A stretch of 64,000 nt of DNA from Methanofollis liminatans DSM 4140 (GTDB lineage Archaea; Halobacteriota; Methanomicrobia; Methanomicrobiales; Methanofollaceae): the NCBI RefSeq assembly GCF_000275865.1, contig NZ_CM001555.1, positions 889,706-953,705 on the forward strand. The letters are read 5' to 3'. The notes below the pieces were generated by a model. It saw only the letters and a program-made list of their open reading frames with translations, did not search any database and was not told the DNA's origin. Below are positions 43,472 through 51,913 of the stretch, piece by piece. Position 1 is the stretch's first letter. Each line of letters begins with the position of its first letter. A program made the position numbers and the translations under genes.

Positions 43472-45124
43472 CTATTGTTCAGCCCCGGCGTCGGCGTAGC
43501 GGTAGCCCCCGGCCGGGACGACGATCTCGAACCGGGCGCCTTTCCCTGCCTCGCCTGTCTCCCTGATGGCGATCCCGGTGATCATCAGGATCTCGCGTAT
43601 GAGGAAGAGCCCGAGGCCGGTGTTTTTCCCGACGTTCCTGGCAAATAATTTTCCTTTCAGGTCCGGGTCCACGCCCTTTCCGTCGTCCTCTATCCAGAGG
43701 ATGCCGCCCTCGCCGGCAGGGGTAAACCCGATCCTGATCGCCGTCACCCCGCCGCCGTGCCTGACCGCATTCTCAAAGAGGTTGTAGAATACCTTTCCAA
43801 AGAGGGGGTCTGCATAGACCTCCAGGCGGCCGAGATCGATCGAGAGGCCGATGTTGTTGAACCTGACGATCCGGGCCGACTGCCGCGCCACCGCCTCGAC
43901 GCCCTGCCAGACTGGCGCCTTCACCCCGAGGCTCTGGTAGTCCCTGGCAATGGCGATCTGCTCATCGATCATCTCCGAGGCGCTGATGATCCGTTCGGTA
44001 TAGACCCGTTCGTCAGAGCCCTCAGGTGTGATGTCCACCAGCAGACCGGCGTAGCCCCTGATCACGCCGAGATGGTTTTTGATGTCGTGCTGGGTGATCT
44101 CTGAGAGGATGGAGAGTTTCGTGTGCGCCGAGACGAGGGCGTCCTCGGTCTGCTTTAGTTGAGAGATATCGCGGACGATCAGGGTGTGGCCGATGGTGCG
44201 TGATCGGCGATCGGTGACCGGGGCGATCCGCAGTTCATAGTGCTGCAATCCCCCTCCGCTCTGTTTTATGCTTCGTATGTAGGTTCTCTCCTCATCCCCG
44301 TTGTAGCCGGCGATGAGTTCGGGGAAACGGTTTATAATCTCTGCCGCAGGTTTGTTCAGTATCGACGGGGCGGTTTTTCCGATGATTTCCTCCCCTCTGC
44401 GGTTGATCTCGACGATCCGGTAGGCGGGATCGAGGACGAGGATGCCGTCGGTGAGGCCGTTGAGCAACCGCTCCTTCAACACTGGCATATCGCCGAAGAG
44501 GTGAAATCTGAACGCCCCGGCGAAGACAGAGAGGACGGCGAGCATGATGATGAAGGGAAGGGCGGTGCCGGCCTCCGCCGCCGGCGAGAGGGTGGCCACC
44601 CAGGGGATGAGCGCACCCATCAGCACAAGGCCGATCTGCTGCCGGTAGACAGCCGGGGCGTCGAAGAGCATGGAGACGATCAGGAGTATGCTCGCCATGA
44701 TGGTGAGGTACACATAGCCCAGAAAGATCCCGTACGCCTGCCCTGATACGATCTCGCCGGGCGGGATCACGCCGGTGAAGGCAAGGGCGACAGAGACGGC
44801 CGGGATCGCGGCGATGAACGTCACCGTGGTTGGTGTCACGATGTGTTCTTTTCCCGAATACTGGAGGGCGAAGATCAGCCATGCGGGTGGAATGATCGCC
44901 GTACCGAGGAATGCCACGGCGGTCCAGAAGGTCTCCCAGTCCTGGCCCAGCGGGAGAATGTTCATCCCGAGCCCGAACGACCAGATCAGGATCCCGCAGA
45001 TAAATGCGGAGAGCGCCCCTGCTCCAGGGCTGCTCCGCCGTTTCCAGCAGGCAAAGCCGATGGACGCGGAGATGGCAAGCGACGCTGCCATGAAGAGGAT
45101 GCCCTGGATATATGGATTCGTCAT
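43472..45124 (-). CDS. Membrane-bound histidine kinase (7TM-PAS-HATPase)
   Basis: A 550-residue sensor kinase. Residues 1-215 hold about seven transmembrane helices (a HisKA_7TM-like sensor), followed by a PAS domain (NGLTDGILVLDPAYRIVEIN), a dimerisation helix with a phospho-acceptor-like EITQHDIKNHLGVIRGYA, and a HATPase domain with N box FYNLFENAVRHGG and G boxes (DDGKGVD, GLGLFLIREI). No receiver domain or response regulator gene is adjacent. I chose ATG 45124 (MTNPYIQG) because the longer frame runs through a separate small gene and a terminator. Confidence 0.88.
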   Translation of the reverse strand: MTNPYIQGILFMAASLAISASIGFACWKRRSSPGAGALSAFICGILIWSFGLGMNILPLGQDWETFWTAVAFLGTAIIPPAWLIFALQYSGKEHIVTPTTVTFIAAIPAVSVALAFTGVIPPGEIVSGQAYGIFLGYVYLTIMASILLIVSMLFDAPAVYRQQIGLVLMGALIPWVATLSPAAEAGTALPFIIMLAVLSVFAGAFRFHLFGDMPVLKERLLNGLTDGILVLDPAYRIVEINRRGEEIIGKTAPSILNKPAAEIINRFPELIAGYNGDEERTYIRSIKQSGGGLQHYELRIAPVTDRRSRTIGHTLIVRDISQLKQTEDALVSAHTKLSILSEITQHDIKNHLGVIRGYAGLLVDITPEGSDERVYTERIISASEMIDEQIAIARDYQSLGVKAPVWQGVEAVARQSARIVRFNNIGLSIDLGRLEVYADPLFGKVFYNLFENAVRHGGGVTAIRIGFTPAGEGGILWIEDDGKGVDPDLKGKLFARNVGKNTGLGLFLIREILMITGIAIRETGEAGKGARFEIVVPAGGYRYADAGAEQ

Positions 45125-45187
45125 CGATCTGCTGAAGAGTATTCTCTGCAGGAGAGGAAAAAGATTCTCAAATTGCTGAACCGACAG

Positions 45188-45201
45188 AAAAAAAGAAAAA
45201 A
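45188..45201 (-). terminator. T-run terminator after the 16-codon mini-gene
   Basis: On the minus strand TTTTTTCTTTTTTT begins 15 bases after the mini-gene stop codon and lies before the kinase gene. Confidence 0.7.
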
Positions 45202-45216
45202 TTGATGGATATTGAA

Positions 45217-45267
45217 TTACTCCTGCTGAGGTTCCTTCGGCTGCTTCTTGCTTCCCTTCTTTGCCAT
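45217..45267 (-). CDS. 16-residue basic peptide gene
   Basis: ATG 45267 to TAA 45217 encodes MAKKGSKKQPKEPQQE, a short, lysine-rich and probably unstructured peptide. It is supported by a near-perfect ribosome-binding site (GGGAGGTGAG, 4 bases from the ATG), a TATA-like CTTTAAAC about 50 bases upstream, and a T-run terminator just after the stop, giving a predicted transcript of roughly 110 nt. The ribosome-binding site lies within a predicted leader hairpin. It could be a standalone micropeptide or a regulatory leader of the kinase gene 93 bases downstream. I do not recognise a family. Confidence 0.6.
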   Translation of the reverse strand: MAKKGSKKQPKEPQQE

Positions 45268-45326
45268 GGAACTCACCTCCCATCGAGTGAGTTATATCAA
45301 TGTTCATGTGGGAGGGTGTTTAAAGA
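45268..45326 (-). promoter_or_regulatory. Promoter and leader hairpin of the mini-gene
   Basis: On the minus strand CTTTAAAC (about 45318-45326) is a TATA candidate with a start site expected near 45297. The leader contains AACTCAC (45287-45293 strand-reversed) and GTGAGTT (45270-45276 strand-reversed), 7-bp complementary arms around a 10-base loop; the loop and 3' arm contain the ribosome-binding site. Confidence 0.5.
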
Positions 45327-45525
45327 TTCCGCTCAATTCACCGATAAAATTGCGATTCGCCCGCAAAATGATTATTTTTCTCGACGGGATGGAGTTATTT
45401 TTCACCCCCTCGCACCGGTCGAGCGAAAAAGCCCGTAAAGTTCCTGAATTCCGGTCTTATCCTGGTTTTTTCTCGTTTGTGCGGCACCCATGGCTATATC
45501 GCTTCGGGCGCCAGACAGATCTCCC

Positions 45526-45969
45526 ATGCACCTGCTCTTCGGGATCGGAAACCCCCTCCGCGGCGACGACGGCGCAGGCAACCATGTCGCCCGCCACCTC
45601 TCCGCGGACGGCTGGATGGCCTTTGACTGCGGCACCGCCCCGGAGAATTTCACCGCGGTCGTGCGGCGGGCGCGTCCCGACCTCCTCGTCATCGTCGATG
45701 CGGTGGATATGGGTCTCCCTGCCGGCGCTGTCCGCATCGTTCCGCCGGACCGGATCGAGGACTGCGGCATCGGCACCCATACCCTCCCGCTCACCGCCCT
45801 CATCTCCTTCATCGGCGATGACGCCGGTGCGGTGATCGTCGTCGGTATTCAGCCGGCGACCCTTGACTCAAAGGAGGAACTCTCGCCCGCCGTCAGGGAG
45901 GGGGCAAACGCTCTCGCTGCCCTGATCAGGCAGGGGCGGGTCTGGGAGATCCCGGTGCTGGAAGAATAG
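45526..45969 (+). CDS. hycI: Hydrogenase maturation protease (HycI type)
   Basis: A 147-residue endopeptidase that trims the C-terminus of the hydrogenase large subunit after nickel insertion. The nickel-sensing carboxylates are in GIGNPLRGDDGAGNHVA and VIVDAVDMGLPAG, with the late His in GTHTLPL. The start ATG 45526 fits a TATA box (GGCTATATC) 30 bases upstream; the longer frame would cover that TATA. It is convergent with mbhN, 15 bases apart, so the likely client is MbhL. But MbhL as read here ends soon after its CxxC, with no clear long tail. Confidence 0.92.
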   Translation: MHLLFGIGNPLRGDDGAGNHVARHLSADGWMAFDCGTAPENFTAVVRRARPDLLVIVDAVDMGLPAGAVRIVPPDRIEDCGIGTHTLPLTALISFIGDDAGAVIVVGIQPATLDSKEELSPAVREGANALAALIRQGRVWEIPVLEE

Positions 45970-45984
45970 GGAGAAAAAAAGGTT

Positions 45985-46389
45985 TTACTCCACAATCAGG
46001 TTATCCGAGTACCGGTCCTCGTCTGCGAGGAGGAACTCAGTGCTCATGTGGAGGGCGTCTTTCGGGCAGGCGTCGTTGCACTGCGAGCAGAAACAACACT
46101 GCGTCACATATATCCTCACTTTTTTCGTGCCGGGCAGGAACTCGATCGCGTGCGCCGGGCAGATATTGATGCAGATCTTGCAGCCGATGCACGCCTCTCT
46201 ATCGTAGAGGATCTTCCCGCGGAATGCCGGCGGGACAGCGACCGGCGGGTGGATCTCCGCCTTCCCCTCGGCCACCCGCGCGAGAAACGCCGTCACCGAA
46301 CGCGGGAGGTACTTCGCCGGGAAGGCGTTTGTCGCCGGCGTTTTGAACATCTGCCTGAGGACCTCAGGTATCATCGGAAGTCCGGCCAT
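45985..46389 (-). CDS. mbhN: Membrane-bound hydrogenase ferredoxin-like subunit MbhN
   Basis: A 134-residue NuoI-like subunit with two [4Fe-4S] motifs, CIGCKICINICPA and CCFCSQCNDACPK. It passes electrons between the small subunit and soluble ferredoxin. The last gene of mbhA-N; its start abuts the mbhM stop. A T-run on the minus strand at 45974-45980 ends the operon. Confidence 0.93.
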   Translation of the reverse strand: MAGLPMIPEVLRQMFKTPATNAFPAKYLPRSVTAFLARVAEGKAEIHPPVAVPPAFRGKILYDREACIGCKICINICPAHAIEFLPGTKKVRIYVTQCCFCSQCNDACPKDALHMSTEFLLADEDRYSDNLIVE

Positions 46390-47397
46390 TTAGATCACCC
46401 CCGGCAGGAGGGCGTCGGCGACGATCAGCGCCAGCCCGGCAATGCTCGCCGCCCCGAGCCAGAACCAGTAGAGGGTGACGATCTGGTTGATCCTGAAGCG
46501 GGCCACCGAGGTGCGCAGGAGCGTGACTGCAAAGACGATCACCAGGAGCACCTTTGCCAGGAAAAAGGTGAAATCGGCCAGCGGAACGTATGCTGGCGGC
46601 ACTGCGGCCAGCGTCGAGAGGTTCCAGGGCAGGAAGATCCCGACGGCGAGCGCCGCCATCACGACGGTCTTCACCCCCTGCGCCAGGTAGAACATCGCAA
46701 GGTTCCGGCCCGAGTACTCCACGAGCAGCCCCCCTGCAAGTTCGGTCTCGGCCTCGCACGAGTCGAAGGGGACCAGGGAGAGTTCGGCCGGGGTGACGAT
46801 GGAGAGGACCAGGAGGAGGATGAGGCACCCGGCGATCCCGAGGGGGCCGACGACGTTCCAGATCGGGGTGGACGCCAGCGTGATCAGGGAGAAGGGATCG
46901 GCGATCCCGGCGACGCTCAACCGCCAGGCGATCGCCACGATCGCCACGGCGAGCGGGAACTCGTAGGCCATCATCGTCACCATCTCACGCTGCGCTCCGA
47001 CGGTTGCGTAGGGCGAGCCCGAGGCGAAGCCGCCGACGACCATGGCGAGGGCCGGCACCGTAAGGAGGTAGAGGATCAGGATGAGGTCGCTGTATCCCCC
47101 GAGCACCGGCGGCATCCCGCCCACCGGGATGTAGAGGAGGATGGTGATCGCCGATGCGACCGCCATCACCGGGGCGAGGTTGAAGAGCAGGGGGACGGCG
47201 TTCTCCGGGACCACGCTCTGTTTGATGAGGAGTTTTCTCACGTCCCTGAAGGGCTGGCGGATCGGCGGGCCGATCCGCGCCTGCATGTGGGCCGAGACCT
47301 TCCGGTCGATGCCCAGGAAGAAGAGGCCGCCCACGATGCCGAAGATTGCCATCGCAAGGCTGCCGACGGCGACATTGACGACTTCGCCGGCGATCAT
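46390..47397 (-). CDS. mbhM: Membrane-bound hydrogenase subunit MbhM (NuoH-like)
   Basis: A 335-residue membrane protein with about eight helices. NuoH signatures are GIDRKVSAHMQARIGPPIRQPFRD near residue 30 and FDSCEAETELAGGLLVEYSGRNLAMF near residue 220. It anchors the hydrogenase module and links it to the ion-translocating modules. ATG 47397 overlaps mbhL by ATGA; the reading frame is open far upstream inside mbhL but that part is non-coding. Confidence 0.93.
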   Translation of the reverse strand: MIAGEVVNVAVGSLAMAIFGIVGGLFFLGIDRKVSAHMQARIGPPIRQPFRDVRKLLIKQSVVPENAVPLLFNLAPVMAVASAITILLYIPVGGMPPVLGGYSDLILILYLLTVPALAMVVGGFASGSPYATVGAQREMVTMMAYEFPLAVAIVAIAWRLSVAGIADPFSLITLASTPIWNVVGPLGIAGCLILLLVLSIVTPAELSLVPFDSCEAETELAGGLLVEYSGRNLAMFYLAQGVKTVVMAALAVGIFLPWNLSTLAAVPPAYVPLADFTFFLAKVLLVIVFAVTLLRTSVARFRINQIVTLYWFWLGAASIAGLALIVADALLPGVI

Positions 47398-48626
47398 CGC
47401 ATCAGCCTCCGTGTCTTCTCCACCGAGAGACGGTGGAGGTCTTCCTTCGTCATCACGCCCTGCTCCCTCCCCCTGACCACGGCCACGCGGTCGGTGCAGG
47501 ACATGCAGGGATCGATGGAGGCGGTGATGATCGGGACGTCGGCGAGCTGTTCGCCTTTGAGCATCGGCAGCCACGACATCTGGTTCGAGTAGGTCGAGGC
47601 CTTCACCTTCCATGTCTGCGGGGCGCCCGACTTGTTCATCCGCACGTAGTGCAGGCACTCGCCGCGGGGCGCTTCCACCCTGCCGAGAGCCTCGCCCTCG
47701 GCCTTCCTGCATGCGGCAAGGATCTTCGGGACCTTCTTCTCCCAGAGGATCTCGCCGGTCGGCATCTGCGCCATGCACTGCCTGACGATATCGATCGACT
47801 GTCCGACCTCGATGAGGCGCACCACGATCCGGTCGTACACATCGCCCCTGATCTCGCCCATGTAGCCGTCGGGCAGCACGGGTTTGATGGCGAGATCGCC
47901 GTAGGCGGCATAGGGGGCGTCGACGCGCACGTCCATCCGCACCCCCGAGGCCCTGGCCGTCGGCCCGACGGTGCAGAGGCCGACGGCGTCCTCCCGTGAG
48001 AGATACCCGTGGTCCCTGCAGCGCAGTTTCACCGTGGCGTCCTCCAGGAAGAGTTCGAGGAGTCTGTCCATCAGGTCCTCGTAGCCGGTGAGCGCCCGGT
48101 CGATCAGGGCGAACTGCTCCTCCGTGATGTCCCTCCTCACCCCGCCGACCTGGATGATCCCGTAGTTCACCCGGTTGCCGGTGAGGTGCTCGATGACGTC
48201 CATCGCCGCCTCCCGCACCCGCCATGCGAGGAAGAAGAGGGTGTCGAAGCCGAGTTCGTGGGCCGCAACGCCGGCCCAGAGGAGGTGGGACTGGATGCGC
48301 TCGAACTCGGCGACGATCGTCCTGATGTAATGTGCCCGCTCGGGCACCTCGATATCGGCGATCTGCTCGACCGCCCGGGCAAACGCCAGGGAGTGCGAGA
48401 CGCCGCAGATCCCGCAGATCCGCTCGGCGAGGTAGAGGATCTGCACAGGGTTGCGCCGCATCCCCATCCACTCGATCCCGCGGTGCGCCTTGCCCGGCGC
48501 GAAATCGGCCGCGGCGATCGCCTCGCCGTCCATCTTCAGGGTGAAGAGGATCGGCTCTTTCAGGGCCGGGTGGATCGGGCCGATCGGGATCGTGGTGGTC
48601 GGCCGCTCTTCTCCATCATTCGCCAT
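47394..48626 (-). CDS. mbhL: Membrane-bound [NiFe] hydrogenase large subunit MbhL
   Basis: A 410-residue NuoD-like hydrogenase large subunit. Both nickel-binding CxxC motifs are intact: ERICGICGVSH near residue 65 and DPCMSCTDR near residue 375, so this is a true hydrogenase and not an Mbx-type enzyme. The start ATG 48626 has a perfect GGAGGTGA. It overlaps mbhK and mbhM by short ATGA-type junctions. Maturation would need HypA-HypE and a protease such as HycI. Confidence 0.95.
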   Translation of the reverse strand: MANDGEERPTTTIPIGPIHPALKEPILFTLKMDGEAIAAADFAPGKAHRGIEWMGMRRNPVQILYLAERICGICGVSHSLAFARAVEQIADIEVPERAHYIRTIVAEFERIQSHLLWAGVAAHELGFDTLFFLAWRVREAAMDVIEHLTGNRVNYGIIQVGGVRRDITEEQFALIDRALTGYEDLMDRLLELFLEDATVKLRCRDHGYLSREDAVGLCTVGPTARASGVRMDVRVDAPYAAYGDLAIKPVLPDGYMGEIRGDVYDRIVVRLIEVGQSIDIVRQCMAQMPTGEILWEKKVPKILAACRKAEGEALGRVEAPRGECLHYVRMNKSGAPQTWKVKASTYSNQMSWLPMLKGEQLADVPIITASIDPCMSCTDRVAVVRGREQGVMTKEDLHRLSVEKTRRLMR

Positions 48627-49215
48627 CGGTTTCACCTCCATGTTCTTTCTCAGCCACCGGGGGTTCGGGGCGGTCGGTCGGTCTTCCGACCTCCCAGAGG
48701 TTCTTCACCATGGTGTCGGGGATGCCCGAATCGTCTTTCCGCCAGGGATACACCCCTTCTGGGAAGTCTTCGGGCAGGAAGAGCCTTCGATCGTCAGGGA
48801 TATCGACGATCTGCACGCCGAGCATCTCCTGCTTCTCGCGCTCGGAGAAGACGGCGCCCGGGATGAGGTCGGCGATCGTCCCGACCGTCAGGTCGTCCTT
48901 TGGCAGGGAGACCGCGAACGAGATCATATATTCCCCGCCCTCGGTCCCGTAGTAGATCCCGAAATGGTAGACGAGTTCGACGGCCTCGCCGAGGTCGGTG
49001 CCCGAGATCACGGCGAGGTGGGGGCAGGTGATCCCCATCAGCCGCTTCACGGCGTCGTGCAGGAGGGCCCGGTCGATCCGCAGCCAGAGGGACGGCGTCT
49101 TCGTTCTGGCGACGCCCTCCCCCCATGTCCTGATGTAGGCCTCGTGCACGCCGTCGCCGAAGGCCGAGGTGAAGAGGTCCATGACCTCGTCAGCCGTCAT
49201 TTTTTCCGCTGTCAT
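48616..49215 (-). CDS. mbhK: Membrane-bound hydrogenase subunit MbhK (NuoC-like)
   Basis: A 199-residue NuoC/EchD-like subunit: HFGIYYGTEGGEYMISFAVSLP, IPGAVFSEREKQEMLGVQIVDIPD and the ending LPEDFPEGVYPWRKDD. The C-terminal tail is acidic. Start ATG 49215 overlaps the mbhJ stop (ATGA); ATG 49200 is an alternative. Confidence 0.9.
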   Translation of the reverse strand: MTAEKMTADEVMDLFTSAFGDGVHEAYIRTWGEGVARTKTPSLWLRIDRALLHDAVKRLMGITCPHLAVISGTDLGEAVELVYHFGIYYGTEGGEYMISFAVSLPKDDLTVGTIADLIPGAVFSEREKQEMLGVQIVDIPDDRRLFLPEDFPEGVYPWRKDDSGIPDTMVKNLWEVGRPTDRPEPPVAEKEHGGETDGE

Positions 49216-49646
49216 TGTTTTTCCGCCTCCAGCCGTTCGAGTTTTGCTATCGCCGTCACCACGCCGTGGATGATCGCCTCGGGGCGGGGCGGGCATCCGG
49301 GGACGTAGACGTCGACCGGGACCACCTGGTCCTGTGGGCCGTCGAGGTTGTACGAGTCGTAGAAGACCCCGCCAGACTGCCCGCAGCTCCCGATGCACAT
49401 CACCACCTTCGGGTCGGGCGTCTGCTCGTAGACCCTCCGTAGCCGGTCGGCCATCTTGTGGGTGACCGGCCCGGTGACCAGCAGGACGTCGGCGTGCCGC
49501 GGTGTCCCCACCAGTTTGATCCCGAAACGCTCGGGGTCGTACCTCGGGGTGATCGTCGCCACGATCTCGATCTCGCAGCCGTTGCACGACCCCGTGTTCA
49601 CATGATAGACCCAGAGCGATCTGTTGAAGGATTTCGTCAGTTTCAT
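49212..49646 (-). CDS. mbhJ: Membrane-bound hydrogenase small subunit MbhJ (NuoB-like)
   Basis: A 144-residue small subunit carrying the proximal [4Fe-4S] cluster. Cysteines are in NTGSCNGCEIEI, CIGSCGQSGG and VPGCPPRPE. It pairs with MbhL and receives electrons from MbhN. Start overlaps mbhI by 4 bases. Confidence 0.95.
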   Translation of the reverse strand: MKLTKSFNRSLWVYHVNTGSCNGCEIEIVATITPRYDPERFGIKLVGTPRHADVLLVTGPVTHKMADRLRRVYEQTPDPKVVMCIGSCGQSGGVFYDSYNLDGPQDQVVPVDVYVPGCPPRPEAIIHGVVTAIAKLERLEAEKQ

Positions 49647-49990
49647 CTGACCACCGCCAGCACGAGGATGATCGTCGCCATCGTCCCGAGGAACCAGAGG
49701 ATGTAGTCGTTCAGGATACCGGTGTGGAGCGGGACGAGGTGTTTATAGTAGCCGCTCAGGGCTTCGGTGAACCCCCAGTAGAGGTTGCCGGCCCTGATCT
49801 GCACCTCCTCCTTTTTGGGCTCGGCGTTGCCCGAGAGGAAGGGCGCCGCCGCACCGCCTTCCCGGCGGTACGAGCGCTCGCCGGTCGCCCAGATGATGAG
49901 GACGACGATGAAGGCGACGGCGAGGGCGATGAGCCAGACCACCGGGTTCCAGGAGCCGGTGCCGGTCGAAAGAGAGAATATTTCGATCAT
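49643..49990 (-). CDS. mbhI: Membrane-bound hydrogenase subunit MbhI
   Basis: A 115-residue protein with an N-terminal membrane helix (VVWLIALAVAFIVVLIIWATG), a basic loop and a C-terminal helix (ILWFLGTMATIILVLAVV). Position between mbhH and mbhJ and its length match MbhI of Pyrococcus, which bridges the antiporter and hydrogenase modules. GGAGGTG formed by the end of mbhH serves ATG 49990. Confidence 0.85.
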   Translation of the reverse strand: MIEIFSLSTGTGSWNPVVWLIALAVAFIVVLIIWATGERSYRREGGAAAPFLSGNAEPKKEEVQIRAGNLYWGFTEALSGYYKHLVPLHTGILNDYILWFLGTMATIILVLAVVR

Positions 49991-49991
49991 C

Positions 49992-51572
49992 TCAGGCACC
50001 TCCGAGGACCGAGGCGATATATGCCCCCTGATCGGCGAGAGCCCGGGCGGCGGGCTCGACGAGCCCGGCGACCACCTGTTCGGGGAAGACGCCGAAGAAT
50101 ACGACGATCACGGCTAAAAGCCCCATGCCAAGGAGCATCGGCGCCGGGACCTCCCGTACCTCCGCGAACTCGGGCAGTCGCGGGCCCATGAACATCGCGT
50201 GGAAGACCTTGACGAAGGAGGCCAGCGTGAGGATGGAGACGACCATGGCGATCACCGCCAGCAGGGGGTTGAAGAGGTAGACCGACTCGTAGATCATCAG
50301 TTTCGAGGCGAAACCGTTGAAGGGCGGTATGCCTGCGATGGCGAGGGCGCCGATGCCGAAGAAGAGCATCGTCCACTTCATCGAGTGGCCGAGCCCGCCC
50401 ATCCTGTTCAGGTCAGAGGTGCCGGTGCGGTAGATGATCGCCCCGGCCGTGAGGAAGAGCAGCCCCTTGTACATGGCGTGGTTGAAGATGTGGAAGATGC
50501 CGCCTTCCATCGCCATGATGCCGTAGGTGTCGAAGGAGGACGTCCCGAGGAGGGCGATCCCGACCCCGACGCCCAGGAGCATGTAGCCGGTCTGGGAGAC
50601 GGCGTGGTAGGCCATCAGGCGTTTGACGTCGTGCTGCGGGATCGCCATCGTCACCCCGACGAACATCGAGAGCACGCCGAGGACGATCACGATCCAGCCG
50701 ACGGTCGTCCAGTCGAGAGTCTGCACGATCCCGCCGTACAGGGTGAAGACGATCCTGAAGACCCCGTACAGGCTTGCCTGCGATGCCACGACCAGGAAGG
50801 CGGTCACCGAGGAGGGGGCGAGGCCATAGGCGTCGGGCGTCCAGAAGTGCATCGGCACCGCCCCTGACTTCATGGCGAGGGCGGCGACGAGCATGGCGAG
50901 GGCGATGCCGTCGAGTATGGTGAACTGCATCCTCGTTGCGACCATCGCCATGTTCAGGGCGCCGTACTGCCCGTAGAGCAGACCGATCGCCGTGAGGACG
51001 ATCAGCCCGCCGAGGGTCGAGATAAAGCCGTACTTCATCGCCGCTTCCACCGAGAGCCCGCCCCTGATCCGGTAGGAGACCAGGGCCGCCCCGGCGATGG
51101 AGTTGATCTCCAGGAAGACGAAGAAGTTGAAGAGGTCGCCGGTGGAGACCATGCCGAGGATGCCGACCTCGAGGAGGAGGAGGAGGGCGAAGAAGATCTC
51201 CTGCCCGGTCTGCCGCCCCTCGCTTGCGATGGCGTAGAGGCAGACGGCGAAGGCCGAGATCGTCGCGATGATCCCCATGAAGGCGCTCATGGCGTCGATG
51301 GTGAAGATGATCCTCACCGGTATGCCGCCCGAGTCGAGGGGGACGGCGAGACCCGGCGCCGCGGCGCCGAAGGTGTAGACGATCGTCCCGAAATCGAGCA
51401 CCTGCCAGGCGACGATCGCGGCGATCGCGGCGGTTGCCGCCGTGGCGAGGAGGGCCCACGCCTTCATGACGCCGTTTCCGGCCCGTGCGATCACCGGCGT
51501 TATGAACGCCGCGAGCATCGGCACGGCGATGAGCAGGGCCGGGGCGTTTCTGATGATGATCTCGGGTATCAT
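49992..51572 (-). CDS. mbhH: Membrane-bound hydrogenase subunit MbhH (MrpD/NuoN-like antiporter)
   Basis: A 526-residue antiporter-like subunit with about 14 membrane helices. Conserved stretches include VSTGDLFNFFVFLEINSIAGAALV, MKSGAVPMHFWTPDAYGLAPSSVTAFL and RLMAYHAVSQTGYMLLG, containing the Lys, His and Glu residues used for ion translocation. This is the main proton-pumping module of the complex. Confidence 0.95.
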   Translation of the reverse strand: MIPEIIIRNAPALLIAVPMLAAFITPVIARAGNGVMKAWALLATAATAAIAAIVAWQVLDFGTIVYTFGAAAPGLAVPLDSGGIPVRIIFTIDAMSAFMGIIATISAFAVCLYAIASEGRQTGQEIFFALLLLLEVGILGMVSTGDLFNFFVFLEINSIAGAALVSYRIRGGLSVEAAMKYGFISTLGGLIVLTAIGLLYGQYGALNMAMVATRMQFTILDGIALAMLVAALAMKSGAVPMHFWTPDAYGLAPSSVTAFLVVASQASLYGVFRIVFTLYGGIVQTLDWTTVGWIVIVLGVLSMFVGVTMAIPQHDVKRLMAYHAVSQTGYMLLGVGVGIALLGTSSFDTYGIMAMEGGIFHIFNHAMYKGLLFLTAGAIIYRTGTSDLNRMGGLGHSMKWTMLFFGIGALAIAGIPPFNGFASKLMIYESVYLFNPLLAVIAMVVSILTLASFVKVFHAMFMGPRLPEFAEVREVPAPMLLGMGLLAVIVVFFGVFPEQVVAGLVEPAARALADQGAYIASVLGGA

Positions 51573-51913
51573 TCTTTCAGCCTCCGCATGACGCCGGCGT
51601 CGGCGGAACCGTATTTTCGGTAGACGAGCATGACGAACGAGAGGAGGAGGGCGGTCGTGGCGATGCCGATCACGATGTTGGTGAGGGTCATCGCCTGCAC
51701 CGTCGGCATCACCATCTCGCCGGCGGGCGCTCTGGTGAAGATCGGGGCGATGCCGCCGTTTCTGTAGCCGAGGGAGACGAGGAAGAGGTTCACCGCCGCC
51801 TCGACGAGGGAGAGGCCCATCACCATCTTCACCAGGTTCTGCCTGGTGAGGATGACGACGATGCCGATGAGGGCGACGACGGCCACGGCGATGAAGGGGA
51901 GGTTTGCGATCAT
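51569..51913 (-). CDS. mbhG: Membrane-bound hydrogenase subunit MbhG (MrpC/NuoK-like)
   Basis: A 114-residue protein with three helices (FIAVAVVALIGIVVILT, MGLSLVEAAVNLFLVSLGY, TNIVIGIATTALLLSFVMLVY). The conserved membrane Glu of NuoK/MrpC is in SLVEAAVN. Overlaps mbhF and mbhH by 4 bases each. Confidence 0.93.
   Translation of the reverse strand: MIANLPFIAVAVVALIGIVVILTRQNLVKMVMGLSLVEAAVNLFLVSLGYRNGGIAPIFTRAPAGEMVMPTVQAMTLTNIVIGIATTALLLSFVMLVYRKYGSADAGVMRRLKE

Noticed and set aside
45125-45307. A 61-residue N-terminal extension of the histidine kinase
   Set aside because: It would read through the 16-codon gene in another frame and through its T-run terminator; the shorter start begins right before the first membrane helix.
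46048-47592. A 514-codon plus-strand frame
   Set aside because: It is antisense to mbhN and mbhM; composition is typical of shadow frames.
47398-48471. Upstream extension of the mbhM frame through mbhL
   Set aside because: The frame is open but the translation is Arg/Pro-rich shadow sequence; the real mbhM starts at the ATGA overlap.
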